DNA from: Malania oleifera
Taxonomy: Eukaryota; Streptophyta; Magnoliopsida; Santalales; Ximeniaceae
Assembly: GCF_029873635.1 (NCBI RefSeq)
Contig: NC_080420.1
Coordinates: forward strand, 53,087,457-53,151,456
Reading direction: 5' to 3'
Length of the DNA: 64,000 nt
Shown: one piece after another, positions 1 to 12,158 of the stretch
How the letters are laid out: every line of letters starts with the position of its first letter
Position numbering within the stretch: position 1 is the first letter of the stretch
Position numbers and translations under genes: made by a program
Notes under the pieces: model-generated
Seen by the model: the letters and a program-made list of their open reading frames with translations, nothing else
Databases searched by the model: none
Told to the model about the DNA's origin: nothing

Positions 1-508
1 TTATTATTATCTTGTAATAATTTAATATAGACATTTTAATGCTGAATTTTCTAAATCATAATTCCAAAGGAAGGAGTCATATTTGAATCTAAGGCAAGCA
101 ATCAAAACAAATTTTTTTTTCCATCACCTCTTCCAATTTTCCTATTATTTTCATAATTTAGGATATTCTTAGGTCAATTCCCCTTTTCAAACAAGAACAT
201 GTCGAGGCTCTCAGCCTTGTTGTTCGGACTTTTTGACAGTGATTCTTTACCGCATAACCCAAAAGTGAACTTTCCTTTTTCTTTTTTTTTTTATTTCTTA
301 GTTAGGACACACACACACACACATATAGTGGTAAGCGTTCTTAGAACGGGTGTTAGTAGGGTGCTAGCTGGCTAATCTCTCTTAGAATGGTTAGTCTATC
401 ATCTTTTCTACACACAAATGTACTTCATACCTTTGTTCTCTATATCGCAGACCATTTTAGGAATTTTTTTCCTTTGTTTTCCCTAAACAAAAAATTAATA
501 ATAATAAC
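1..508. other. Anonymous AT-rich sequence
   Basis: No gene, RNA or recognisable transposon domain is visible. There are several short T-rich runs and a short (CA)n run near 308-322. The last bases before 509 give way to TGTGGCAACCCCGC, which resembles the start of an LTR (see the entry at 10554-12158). I see nothing else supportable here. Confidence 0.5.
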
Positions 509-537
509 TGTGGCAACCCCGCATTTTCAATCCTTGT

Positions 538-2613
538 TGAAATTAGGATAGCTTCCCAAGAGTGGGGTGAATTAAAAATTTAAAAACTTTCTTTTTAATT
601 CCTTTTAAGAATACTTAACTTCTTTTATTGTTTAACCAATTCTTTTACTTGTTTGTTTAATTTATCAAACACACAATAACTTGGTTTCTTTTATACAATC
701 AACAACACAGCACTTAAACAATTAAATCACCAAACAACCTTTCAATCAACCACACTATCCAAACTAATTAAACACAATTTGAAAGCAAACAACCAAACCA
801 AAATTAAGATATACAGTAGTAATAAATTAGGACGGTTGTTTGTTTATGTATGCCTTACAAATATGAATCAAGCCCTGTAGTTGAATGATATGCTTGTTAA
901 AATAAATTTGCTTCTTTTATATGATTTACAACCACATATCCGCACTCTTTCCAAAATTCAGAATTCAAGTAAATTATTAGTTAATTTTCTTTGGGTGTTT
1001 TAACCAAGTAACGTACTCCCGTATGGTTTCCGCAAAGTATGGTTTAACTAACGTACTCCCTTTCGATTTCCGCAACCCAAATCAAAATTAAACTTTAAGT
1101 TTGTTTGATTTCCAAATATACGTAGTATATATGATTTCAAATTAAAACCATCCACGAAATATAAATATGCTGAAAATAAAGAGTAAAAGAGAAAGTGAGA
1201 CACAGGATTTTACGAGGTTCGGCTTCAACACAGCTTACATCGTCGCCTTTGGAAAAACCATCAAAGGATTCACTAAACCTGTTCCTTTACCGGGCGAAAC
1301 AATATCTTTACACACTCCTTCAGAAGGCTAGAGCAGCACCTCTCTAAGCGATAATCCTTTGCCTAGCCAACGATCTAGAAGAATATAATATAAATTCTTC
1401 GTATAAAAAATACTTTCAAAATTTAGAGCAGGTTGTACAAATTGAGATGTAAATTGTACTTCAAAAAAACAAAGCAAATTATAATATATGAAGCTCTAAA
1501 GTTTTTAGAAGTCGCCAATGGTTCGTTTAAAATAGAAATGGAATTGTAATCCGGAACCGAGCTTTGATATTTTCAATCTGTCAAAATTGTAGAATTCCTC
1601 TCGAGCAAAAGATGTGAGCAAAGAAGAACTTCATGAGAATTTCAGCACAAGATGAATTTCAAATTTTATCTGATTTCTCTCTTTTCTTGTGTTTTCTCTA
1701 TCTTGTTTTTTCATTACCCAAAGAGGTATTTATAGGCTTTTTCAAAGAATAATGTTCTCATTAAATTAAGTAGCATTAAATTATTGAAATAATTTTGAAA
1801 TTCAAAATTTTTCAAAAAAACAATTTTCTCATTTAATTAGGTAGCAATAAATTATTTAATTAATTTTGAAATTTAAAATTTTTCCAAAGAACAATTTCCT
1901 TATTTAATTAAATTATTGAATTAATTTTGAAATTCAAAATTTTTCCAAGGAACAATTTCCTCATTTAATTAGGTAGCATTGAATTATTGAATTAACTTTG
2001 AAATTCAAAATTTTTCCAAAGAACAATTTCCTCATTTAATTAAATTATTGAACTAATTTTGAAATTCAAATTTTTTCCAAAGAATAATTTCCTCATTTAA
2101 TTAAATTGTTGAATTAAACTCTTATTTGCTTAATTAATCTTGGAATATTAACTTGTTTAACCTTGAAAAATATGTTCCAAGACTTAAACTAAAGTCTCTA
2201 AGTCTCTTTGCCTAATGAGCTTCAAAATGAAAAAAAGAAAAAACATATTTTAAGCTCTTTTAACAAGGTGTTTCTTAGTTTCTTTTGACTTATGAGAGTT
2301 TCACATATCTAACTAGCATTTGGCTTTGAAGTACTTACAACAATTCTTCTAATTATGGTCTTCTTAAATTCTTCAGTCTCCTTCAGCCTTTCGAGGTTCA
2401 CTTTTGACTCTGAGTTTGCTTGCCCTTAAACTTCTTCATTTGTTATTCATTGCCTTCAACATTCTGAGGAGCTTTCACTAGATTAACATTGAGCTTCAAC
2501 CTATCAACCTTGAGAGTTCTTTTACCTAAAACACATCACTTAATATCATATGTTAAAGCATCCTTCATTTTGTTATCATCAAAATAAGATTAAAAAGCCT
2601 AGTTAGGTCAACA
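538..2613 (-). repeat. 3' LTR of the copia element
   Basis: This 2076-bp copy aligns nearly end to end with 8448-10553. On the element strand it starts TGTTGACCTAACTAGGC and ends CCTAATTTCA. Differences from the other copy are scattered substitutions plus an indel: the right LTR carries about 26 extra bases near 9293-9317. The core at 1211-1250 (acgaggttcggc...cgtcgcc) is the decayed form of a motif seen in all SIRE-like LTRs of this window. Confidence 0.92.
1738..2119. repeat. 61/71-bp minisatellite inside the copia LTR
   Basis: Six head-to-tail units each begin TTTTTCCAAAGAACAATT (or a variant) and end with a TTTTGAAATTCAAAATT block. Units come in two lengths, with or without a 10-bp block like aggtagcaat. 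The same array is in the partner LTR at 9678-10059, so it predates this insertion. Confidence 0.85.
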
Positions 2614-2628
2614 ATCTCCCCCTTTTTT
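2614..2628 (-). other. Polypurine tract of the copia element
   Basis: On the element strand this reads AAAAAAGGGGGAGAT immediately before the 3' LTR start TGTTGACC. This is the expected place and composition for the primer of plus-strand DNA synthesis. Confidence 0.88.
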
Positions 2629-3542
2629 ATGATGACAAATGAGGAGCAAAAAATATGAATAAGCATAAAAAATCTCCCCCTTACAATAAGCATTATTTTA
2701 ACAATTTGTAAATTTAAGATCAAACATGCTCATTGCCCAATTTTTCATTCTTATTGTGCTCAACATGCTCAAATATGATTTTTCACTATCATGCTATCAT
2801 GCTCAAATACTAACATGTTCAACATACTCAACATTCAATATCATGCTCTCAATCAAGCCAAAATTTTTGCTCCAAATACTACTCCCCCTATTGACATCAA
2901 TCAAAAAGGGTAAACATTAAAATGTACATATGACCACACACTCCTCAATCATGCCAAGATTCAACATCATATTTCAAATTGGGCATTCTTATTTCATATG
3001 TGTTGTGACATCTTGAAATTTTCAATCATGCATATGGTGCTCAACACTCATAATTGTGAAAAAAAACTTTAAAAAAATTTGTCATACATAATGCATCATT
3101 CAAATACCAAGATCATGACAATATTACCAATGCTCATAATCATGTTGTATTGCTTAAAGATCAAGGTGATATATTCATGGATACCAATATACATCTAAGT
3201 TATTCATATTGAAATTTTATCATGCACTTCTCATAGATTCTAATTTTTCATTCTTTCATGTGATCATAAGCCTACATGGTTAAGATAATTAAAAAATAAC
3301 TTTATGCTTAGATTTTCAAAATACTAATTTTCAAGATGCCAATTTTTCAAACATCCACATGTAGCATGCTGCATATCACATATCATGAGTCTATTTTACA
3401 AGCAACAAGGAAAGCAATTCAAACTCAGTGTTAAATTATACAACACATCAAAGTATATGCCAAAACAAATTTTGATCACTTAAAAGAGACAAGCCCTAGG
3501 TGATCCTAGAGATTGTAGATATTTCTTTAAGTCTAGTTCCTT
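2629..3542 (-). other. Non-coding stretch between copia pol and the polypurine tract
   Basis: About 0.9 kb of AT-rich sequence holds many short repeats of ATGCTCAA/TCATGC type and no ORF worth reporting. Some SIRE-group elements carry an envelope-like ORF in this position. I see no coding trace of one here, so either it was never present or it has decayed beyond recognition. Confidence 0.6.
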
Positions 3543-6500
3543 TTAGTTTACTTCTCTACTATGTAGTAGACCAAGTTCTCTTCTTATGGTTATAAATCTA
3601 TCTTCTGAGAGTGGTTTAGTAAAGATATCAACTCATTGGTCATTTGTATTGATAAATTCCATATTTGTGTCTTCTTTTTGAACATGATCTCTTAGGAAGT
3701 GGTGTCTTATGTCAATGTGTTTTGTTCTTGAGTGTGAAATAGGATTTTTAGATATGTTAATTGCACTCGTGTTATCGCACTTAATTGGTATAGTTGTGTA
3801 GTTTAAATTGAAATCTCTTAATTGTTGTTTCATGTAAAGAGTTTGTGCACAACAACTACCAGCTGCTACATATTCAGCCTTAACAGTTGACAAAACCATG
3901 GAATTTTGTTTCTTAGAAAACCAAGAAACTAAAGATCTTCCTAAGAAGTGGCATGTGCCACTTGTACTTTTTCTATCTATCTTACAACCGGCATTGTTCG
4001 CATTTGAATAACTAATCATTTCAAAACCAGTGTCTTTAGGATAGTCCTAAGTCTATTGTGCCTATTAAGTATCTTAGGATTCTTTTAACGAAAATTTGGT
4101 GTGATTCCTTAGGTGCTGATTGAAAACGTGCACACATACACACACTAAACATTATATCGGGTCTACTGGCTGTTAGACATGATAGACTTCCAATCATGCC
4201 TTTATAGTGCTTTGTATCTATGGATTTTCCCTTTTCATCTTTGTCTAGGCTGATGAAGGTACTCATAGGTGTGCATATGGGTTTACTATTTTCCATACCA
4301 AATTTTTGTATCATATCTTTTATATATTTTGTTTGACTTATAAAAGTCCCATTTTTTGCTTATTTAATTTGTAGTCCAAGAAAATAGTTTAATTCCCCCA
4401 TCAAGCTCATTTCAAATTCTTCTTGCATATATTTTGCAAATTCTTTTCATAGATGTTCATTTGTAGCACCAAATATTATATCATCTACGTAGATTTGAAC
4501 TAAAAGTATATTATTTTCCTTATTTTTAATGAACAAGATGCTATCAATTTTTCCTCCTAAAAATCCCTTCTCAATTAGAAATCCACTAAGTCTTTCATAC
4601 CAAACCCTAGGGGCCTGTTTAAGTCCATACAAAGCCTTAGTTAGTTTAAATACATGGTTAGGATTTTCAATATTCTCAAAACCAGGGGGTTGTTCAACAT
4701 ATACCTCTTCATTGATATATCCATTCAAGAATGCACTTTTGACATCCATTTGGTATAACTTAAACTCTTTGTAGGAAGCATAGGCTAACAACATTCTAAT
4801 AGCTTCCATTCTAGCTACAGGGGCAAAGATTTCACCATAGTATATTCCTTCTTCTTGATTGTACCCCTTTGCTATAAGTCTAGCTTTGTTTCTAGTGATT
4901 ATACCATTTTCATCCTTTTTATTTCTAAATACCCATTTAGTTACTATGATCGAATGATTTTTCGGTTTGGATACTAATTTCCATACTTGACTTCTTTCAA
5001 ATTGGTTTAATTCTTCTTGCATTGCAACTATCCAAGATTCATCCTTAAGGGCTTCTTCAATATTTTTAGGTTCATTTTGGGATAGGAATGCATAATGATT
5101 GCAAAGGTTCTTTGGTGAAGATTTAGTAGTCACACCTCTAGATGGTTCACCTATAATTTGTTCTTGAGGGTGATCATTCTTATATTTCCATTCTTTTGGA
5201 AATCCCATATTTTCAATGAGTTCATCTTTTGACTTTTCTTTGATTATTTCATTTTCCTCCTTGATTTCTATCTCGTCCTCCTTTTTGAATACATCATTTT
5301 TTTCTTCATTTTTAATCTCTCTTGAAAGAGGGCTAGATTCATCAAAATCTACGTGAATTGATTCAACTATGGTTAGAGTTCTTTTGTTATAGACACTATA
5401 GGTTTTACAATTTGTGGAGTATCCTAGGAAAATGCCTTCATCCGATTTAGCATCAAATTTTCCTAAGTTGTCTTTGTTATTTAGGACGAAACACTTACAT
5501 CCAAAAGCATGAAAGTACTTTATGTTAGGCCTTCTTCCTTTCCATAATTCATAGGGTGTTTTGTTTAGGTTTGATCTAATGGAGACCCTATTAATTATAT
5601 AGCTAGCTGTATTTACAGCTTCGGCCCAAAAATATTTGGGTAGGTCATTTTCATTAAGCATGGTCCTTGCCATTTCTTGGAGGGTTCTATTTTTCCTTTC
5701 CATAACTCCATTTTGTTGTGAGGTTTTAGGTGCCGAAAAGTTGTGATTTATGCCATATTTATTACAAAAATTTTCAACATTTTGATTCTTAAATTCTCTT
5801 CCTTGGTCACTTCTAATATTTGAGACATAATACTCTTTCTCATTTTGAAGCTTCTTACATAAAGTGATTAATGAGTTGCAAGCTTCTTCTTTGTTAGCTA
5901 GGAACGACACCCGTGTGTATCTTGAGTAATCATCAACAATTACAAAGGCGTATTGTTTTCCTCCCAAACTTTGGGTTCTAGTAGGACCAAACAAGTCTAA
6001 GTGTATGAGTTCTAGGGGTCTACTAGTTGATATATGTTTATTCTTTTTGAAACTTTTCTTGGTTTTTTTTCCTAATTGACAAGCATCACACACTTTATCT
6101 TTGACAAATTTTGTTTTAGGCAAGCCTTTAACTAAATTCGTTTTGGAGAGTTTGGATATAAGATCCATGCTAGCATGTCCTAACCTCCTATGCCAAAGCC
6201 AACTATTTTCACTCATGGCTGCTAGGCAAGTTATGTCTTGAGAGATTAAACTATCTAAATTTATGTAATAAACATTGTCCATTCTAAGTGCAGTGAATAA
6301 CGTTTTTTGATTCTTAGAATCTCGTATTATGCATTTTTCTCTCTTAAACATTATTTCACATCCTTTGTCACTAAGTTGACTAATACTTAGTAAATTATGC
6401 TTTAGACCATCTACTAACAAGACATCATCTATAGAAAATGAAGAGTCTTTACCTATTTTACCTATTCCGATGATCTTGCCTTTTGCATTGTCACCGAAGG

Positions 6501-6610
6501 TTACAAATCCTCCATCCTTTGGAGTGAGAGAGGTAAACTTAGATTTATCTCCCGTCATATGCCTTGAACATCCGCCATCCAAGTACCATTTATCCTTAGA
6601 CAGAGTGGTC
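3543..6610 (-). pseudogene. pol: copia pol: protease, integrase, RT, RNase H (broken)
   Basis: A 711-residue open stretch (6582-4447) begins in the aspartic protease at DGGCSRHMTGD, where the usual Ser of the active triplet is Gly. It continues through the GAG-pre-integrase zinc-binding region (WHRRLGHAS...CDACQLGKK), the integrase core (DLFGP, SDQGREF, ERKNRTLQE giving D, D, E) and RT with YVDDIIFGATN. It then stops in RT. The remainder is in pieces: 4314-4036 (KPICTPMS, SRPDIMFSV) in the same frame, then 4019-3633 in another frame (RNase H). In RNase H the first catalytic Asp region reads SNAN rather than the usual SDAD, consistent with G-to-A change, while AEY and CDN are kept. A further stop falls before DIFTKPLS near the C-terminus. 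Multiple lesions mean no working polyprotein. Confidence 0.9.
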
Positions 6611-6737
6611 CTAAAGCAAACCTACAAGAAATGATTCAAGTTGTTACTTTTGGAACCCAAACCTTCTTAATTTTCTTTAAATTTTGTCTATTTTTAGTAT
6701 TTATCTTCCACTCATCTTTTACTTTAGTGTACTTTTT

Positions 6738-8390
6738 CTAAAGTAGACAATTAAACATTATGTGTCCTTTCTTTTTGCACATGTGGCAAGTGGTGTGCTC
6801 ATGAATATTTGTTGATGAAGTACTTGCATAATATTTAGATTGATTTACAAAATATCCCATATACAAGTTTTTCTTTCTTTTGTTTGAGGCTCCATTATAA
6901 CCAATTCCTTCTTTCTTGTTTGTCATCCTTTGTTGTCCTACCATCTTTTCAAAATTATCATTTCCTCTAGTAAAGTTGTAGATGACCTTTTCTTTCTCTA
7001 GAATTTGGTTTTTGAGATCATTCATTTCTTGCATTTTCTTACTATCTTCATTCTTTTGAGAGTTAGCTAGTTTTTGAGATAAATTATCTATTTTCTTCTC
7101 AAGTTCTTCAATTTTTAAGTCTTTTTTCTTTTTCAACATGTTTTGCATATTCAAGTTGATTTTTAAGTGCCTCGTTTTTTTGTTTCAAGCTAATGTTCCT
7201 TTTTGAGACTTTAATAAACTTGTTATGTAGAAAGAGTAATTCATTTTGAAGTTCTTTGTAAGAGGACATATTTTCACACAAATTACTACAAGATTCATTA
7301 CACGAATCTTCAGAGAGGGAATAATAAGAGTTTACCTCTTCGTTATGCGCCATGAAGAACATGTTTGCTATTTCTCGATCACTTGGTTCACTTTCCAATT
7401 CACTCGAACTAGTGTTATCCCAAGTTGCCTTCATTGCAAGCTTCTTCTTCTTCTTGTTCTTGAGTTGTGGGCATTCCAATTTGTTGTGCCCGACCTTTTT
7501 ACAATGATAGCAAGTGGGAGGATCATTTTTATTTTTGTATTCCTTTTTATTGCTTTCTCCTTTTTCAGCTTTTGATCCATTAAATTTTCTAGTGAATTTT
7601 TTGTTTCTTCTTAAGAATTTTCCAAGCCTTTTAGTTATTTGAGCTAAGTCATCGTATTCTAATTCACTAGATCTTGAATATTCTTTCAAAGCTTTTAGAG
7701 CTATAGACTTCTTATTTTTGTTTTTTGTGCTTCTTTCTTTCAACATCATTTTATAGGTTAGAAGTGATCCTATGAGTTCATCTAAAGAAGTTGTTTTAAG
7801 ATTTCTTTCTTCCATAATGGCTGTGGCTTTTGGTTCCCAAATAAGTGGAGGTGCTCTAAGAATTTTATGGATCATCTCATGGGTGGAACAAGTTTTTCCT
7901 AAGGCACTTAATGAGTTTATGATATGGGTGAACCTAGCGTACATGCTTGTTATACTTTCATTGGAGTTCATCCTAAAACTTCATATTCACTGGTTAACAT
8001 ATCGATTCTACTTTCCCTAACATCTACCGTGCCTTCGTAAGTTACTTCCAATTTATCTCAAATCTCTTTGGATGTTTTACATGCCATTACTCTGTTGAAT
8101 TCATTTGCATCAAGTCCAAAATATAATGCGTTTATTGCACTTGAGTTAATTTGCAACATTTTATAATCAGAATCGTTTAGTTCTTTATCTTCTTTAGGTA
8201 CCTCTTTTCCATTAACTAGTTTAGTGGGGATTAGATTTCCATTTTTAACAATGTTCCATGCCTTCCAGTCCATTGTTTGAAGATAGATTCTCATTCGTTG
8301 CTTCCAGAAGGTGTAATTTATTCCACAAAAAATAGGTGGCCTAGTTAAGGATTGACCCTCACCAAAGGGAGCTACTCCTATTTGTGCCAT
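6738..8390 (-). pseudogene. gag: copia gag with two zinc knuckles (frameshifted)
   Basis: The start MAQIGVAPFGEGQSLTRPP at 8390 is the typical N-terminus of SIRE-like Gag, followed by the gag-polypeptide region (FWKQRMRIYL, MACKTSKEI). The frame changes between about 8060 and 7975, continues to 7108 with the CCHC knuckle CYHCKKVGHNKLEC, then changes again into 7154-6738, which ends with a second knuckle, CHMCKKKGHIMFNC. The last segment before the second knuckle is Lys/Glu-rich and probably coiled coil. Gag would form the virus-like particle that packages the RNA; here at least two frameshifts prevent a full product. The ATG lies 43 bp inside the primer-binding site, a normal leader length for the group. 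Confidence 0.88.
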
Positions 8391-8432
8391 TTAAATCTTT
8401 ATATAGCTACTTATTAGGTTTTGCTATAAGTG

Positions 8433-8447
8433 GGCTTTGATACAAAT
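8433..8447 (-). other. Primer-binding site, initiator Met-tRNA type (diverged)
   Basis: On the element strand TTTGTATCAAAGCC directly follows the LTR end. It resembles TGGTATCAGAGCC, the complement of plant initiator Met-tRNA 3' ends, with a few mismatches. Position and sequence fix the element orientation. Confidence 0.8.
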
Positions 8448-10553
8448 TGAAATTAGGATAGCCTTCCAAGAGGGGGGTGAATTAGGAATTTAAAAACTTT
8501 TCTTTTAATTCCTTTTAAGAATACTTAACTTCTTTTATTGTTTAACCAATTCTTTTACTTGTTTGTTTAATTTGTAAAACACACAATAACTTGGTTTCTT
8601 TTATACAATCAACAACACAAGCACTTAAACAATTAAATCACCAAACAACCTTTCAATCAACCGCACTATCCAAACTAATTAAACACAATTTGAAAGCAAA
8701 CAACCAAACCAAAATTAAGATAACAGTAGTAATAAATTAGGACGGTTGTTTGTTTATGTATGCCTTACAAATATGAATCAAGCCCTGTAGTTGAATGATA
8801 TGCTTGTTAAAATAAATTTGCTTCTTTTATATGATTTACAACCACACATCCACACTCTTCCCAAAATTTAGAATTCAAGTAAACTATTAGTTAATTTTCT
8901 TTGGGTGTTTTAACCAAATAACGTACTCCCGTATGGTTTCCACAAAGTATGGTTTAACCAACGTACTCCCTTTCGGTTTCCGCAACCCAAATCAAAATTA
9001 AACTTTAAGTTTGTTTGATTTCCAAATATACGTAGTGTATATGATTTCAAATTTAAACCATCCACGCAATATAAATATGCTGAAAATAAAGAGTAAGGGA
9101 AAGAGAGAGTGAGACACAAGATTTTACGAGGTTCGGCTTCAACACAGCCTACGTCCTCGCCTTTGGAAAAACCACTAAAGAATTCACTAAACCTGTTCCT
9201 TTACCAAACAGAACAATACTTTTACACACTCCTTCAGAAGGCTAGAGCAGCACCTCTCTAAGCAATAATCCCTCGCCTAGCCAACAATCCAGAAAACTTG
9301 GAATCGTCACAATCTACAAGAATATAATATAAATTTTTCGTACAAAAAATATTCTCAAAATTTAGAGCAGGTTGTACAAATTGAGATGTAAATTGTACTT
9401 CAAAAAAAAAAAAGCAAATTAGAATATATGAAGCTCTAAAGTTTTTAGAAGTCACCAATGGTTCGTTTAAAGGAGAAATGGAATTGCAACTCGGAACCGA
9501 ACTTTGATATTTTCAATCTACCAAAATTGTAGAATTCCTCTCGAGCAAAAGATGTGAGCAAAGAAGAACTTCTGGAGAATTTCAGCACAAAATGAATTTC
9601 AAATTTTATATGATTTCTCTCTTTTTTTGTGTTTTCTCTATCTTGTTTTTTTCATTACCCAAAGAGGTATTAATAAGCTTTTTCAAAGAATAATGTCCTT
9701 ATTAAATTAGGTAGCATTAAATTATTAAAATAATTTTGAAATTCAAAATTTTTCAAAAAAACAATTTTCTCATTTAATTAGGTAGTAATAAATTATTGAA
9801 TTAATTTTGAAATTTAAAATTTTTCCAAAGAACAATTTCCTCATTTAATTAAATTATTGAATTAATTTTGAAATTCAAAATTTTTCCAAGGAACAATTTC
9901 CTCATTTAATTAGGTAGCTTAAATTATTGAATTAACTTTGAAATTTAAAATTTTTCCAAAGAACAATTTCCTCATTTAATTAAATTATTGAACTAATTTT
10001 GAAATTAAAATTTTTTCCAAAGAACAATTTCCTCATGTAATTAAATTGTTGAATTAAACTCTTATTTGCTTAATTAATCTTGGAATATTAACTTGTTTAA
10101 CCTTAAAAAATGTGTTCCAAGACTTAAACTAAAGTCTCTAAGTCTCTTTGCCTAATGAGATTCAAAATGAAAAAAAGAAAAAACATATTTTAAGCTCTTT
10201 TAACAAGGTGTTTCTTAGTTTCTTTTGACTTATGAGAGCTTCACATATCTAACTAACATTTGGCTTTGAAGTACTTACAACAGTTCTTCTAATTATGGCC
10301 TTCTTAAATTCTTCAGCCTCCTTCAACCTTTTGAGGTTCACTTTTGACTATGGGTTTGCTTGCCCTTAAACTTCTTCATTTGTCATTCATTGCCTTCAAC
10401 TTTTTGAGGAGCTTTCACTAGATTAACATTGAACTTCAACCTATCAATCTTGAGAGTTCTTTTACCTAAAACACATCACTTAATATCATATGTTAAAGCA
10501 TCCTTCATTTTGTTATCATCAAAATAGGATTGAAAAGCCTAGTTAGGTCAACA
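8448..10553 (-). repeat. 5' LTR of the copia element
   Basis: This 2106-bp partner of the left LTR has the same TG...CA ends. It includes the minisatellite at 9678-10059 and the conserved SIRE core at 9125-9166 (acgaggttcggc...cctacgtcctcgcc). It is slightly closer to the consensus than the left copy in that core (cctacgtcc against cttacatcg). Confidence 0.92.
9678..10059. repeat. 61/71-bp minisatellite, second LTR copy
   Basis: Same six-unit array as at 1738-2119, with matching long and short unit order. One long unit has lost a few bases (gtagcttaaatt). Confidence 0.85.
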
Positions 10554-12158
10554 ATTGTATTTTCTCAAATCTTATCAACCCTAATTTTAACCTTCTTGTT
10601 TGGGGGATCTCCATGCAAATAATTTTTTCCATCTGTTGGTACACCCCCAAACCAAAATTCGATATCGACAATGACACATGGTAGAATGAGGACCATGGGA
10701 GTTAAGTGATATCATCCAACAACATGGCACATTCCCAACCGTCCTATTTATATTTCCTATGGACACTTGGATTGCTACCGTATCAGAGCCTAGGGGAAAT
10801 ATTCTAATCTAATGGCACCATGTCATGTGGTAGTAAACATGATAGGGGGTGACTTCAGCTTGATATCACCCATGTCAACATTTGATTTAAAAAAAAAAAA
10901 AAAAAACAGATAACTTGGTCATTTATAGTAGGCCACATGGCAACCATCCAAGATGACACATGACATATTACGGCCTTTTTCTCAACTCCCCTATTGATCA
11001 AGTCAACTCAGTTTGACCTGAGCCAACCCAAGTTTCCTAGCATTAACCAGTCAACCCAAGTTTCCTAGCATTAATCTAATGGCACCATGTCACGTGGTAG
11101 TAAACATGATAGGGAGTGACTTCGGCTTGATATCACCCATGTCAACATTTGATTTAAAAAAAAAAAAAAAAAAACAGATAACTTGGTCATTTATAGTAGG
11201 CCACATGGCAACCATCCTAGATGACACACGACATATTAGGGCCTTTTTCTCACCTCCCCTATTGATCAAGTCAACTCAGTTTGACCTGAGCCAACCCAAG
11301 TTTCCTAGCATTAACCAGTCAATCCAAGTTTCCTAGCATTAATCTAACGGCACCGTGTCACGTGGTAGTAAACATGATAGGGGGTGACTTGCTTGATATC
11401 ACCCATGTCAACATTTGATTTAAAAAAAAAACAGATAACTTGGTCATTTATAGTAGGCCACATAGCAACCATCCAAGATGACACATGACATATTAGGGCC
11501 TTTTTCTCACCTCCCCTATTGATCAAATCAACTCGGTTTGACCTGAGCCAACCCAAGTTTCCTAGCATTAACCAGTCAAACTGATTTGACCAGTCTAACC
11601 CGATTTAACCTGCGTGGACCCTTTTATTTTTAATTTGAAGATAATTTTTAATTCATTTTTAACTTAAAAAAATTCAAAATAAAAATTGTAGAAAATTCAC
11701 AAAAAAATTAGAAAAAAAAATTATTTGGAAGTCCTTTTACCTTAGAAAACTAAAAAAAAAAAAATTTAAAAATTTTAAAAAATAAATAAAATTTAGGAAA
11801 ATTCATTTAAAATCTTTAAAAATTACAAAAACATATCCTAAAATGTAGACAAAAATTCAAGAAAATTTATAGGACCCTTTTTGTTTGATTTTGGTTATTT
11901 TTCAACATGTTTTCTTGTGTGACTTGCTCATTGCATGATTTTTCTTGATGCATTAATGTGTGTGTACCCTTTTCTTTTATGTATGCATATGCTTGTATGC
12001 GTGTGTGCATTACACCTATAAGGAGTACTCAATAAATTGGGGTTACATAGTCCTCAATCACCTCTTGAAGAATAAAGGTTCTAACAAATCACTTTGAGTC
12101 TACTCGTTAATGGTTCTATTAGACTCTTTGGATTTTGGTGCATGCCTAATATGTGTGT
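10554..12158. other. Anonymous repeat-rich sequence, possibly part of an old LTR
   Basis: No coding domain is visible. The join of 509-537 to 10559 onward, with the copia element removed, reads TGTGGCAACCCCGCATTTTC...TTGTATTTTCTC, which looks like the start of an LTR. I cannot find a matching LTR end or TGTGGC inverse terminus, so this stays a guess. It holds the triplicated 267-bp unit (separate entry), an A-rich patch (11640-11880) and a GT-rich patch (11960-12010). The right end is where a SIRE-like LTR starts. Confidence 0.4.
10805..11581. repeat. 267-bp unit in three tandem copies
   Basis: The unit runs from taatctaatggcaccatgtc through a poly(A) run (about 9-18 A), gataacttggtcatttatag, gatgacacatgacat and cctattgatcaagtcaactc to cctagcattaaccagtcaa. 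Starts are near 10805, 11072 and 11340, a spacing of 267-268. Copies differ by few substitutions and mainly in poly(A) length, so the amplification is recent relative to its surroundings. The antisense ORFs in it are not credible genes. Confidence 0.9.

Larger units (their letters stand above)
538..10553 (-). mobile_element. Ty1/copia retrotransposon, SIRE/Maximus-like, complete but decayed
   Basis: A 10-kb element on the minus strand has two long LTRs, a primer-binding site, a polypurine tract and gag-protease-integrase-RT-RNase H in Ty1/copia order (integrase before RT). The LTRs begin and end TG...CA on the element strand. Flanking bases are cttgt (533-537) and attgt (10554-10558), a 5-bp target duplication with one mismatch. 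Very long LTRs, the protease-region motif GCSRHMTGD and the RT motif YVDDIIFGATN point to the SIRE/Maximus group; that assignment is by recognition, not alignment. At least three frameshifts and several stops make it non-functional. It inserted into older anonymous sequence that continues on both sides. Confidence 0.9.

Noticed and set aside
2629-3542. Possible envelope-like ORF downstream of copia pol
   Set aside because: Known in some SIRE-group elements at this place, but no open frame or membrane segment is visible here.
7246-7575. Plus-strand ORFs at 7246-7575, 7772-8020 and 4529-4774
   Set aside because: Antisense shadows of the copia gag and pol.
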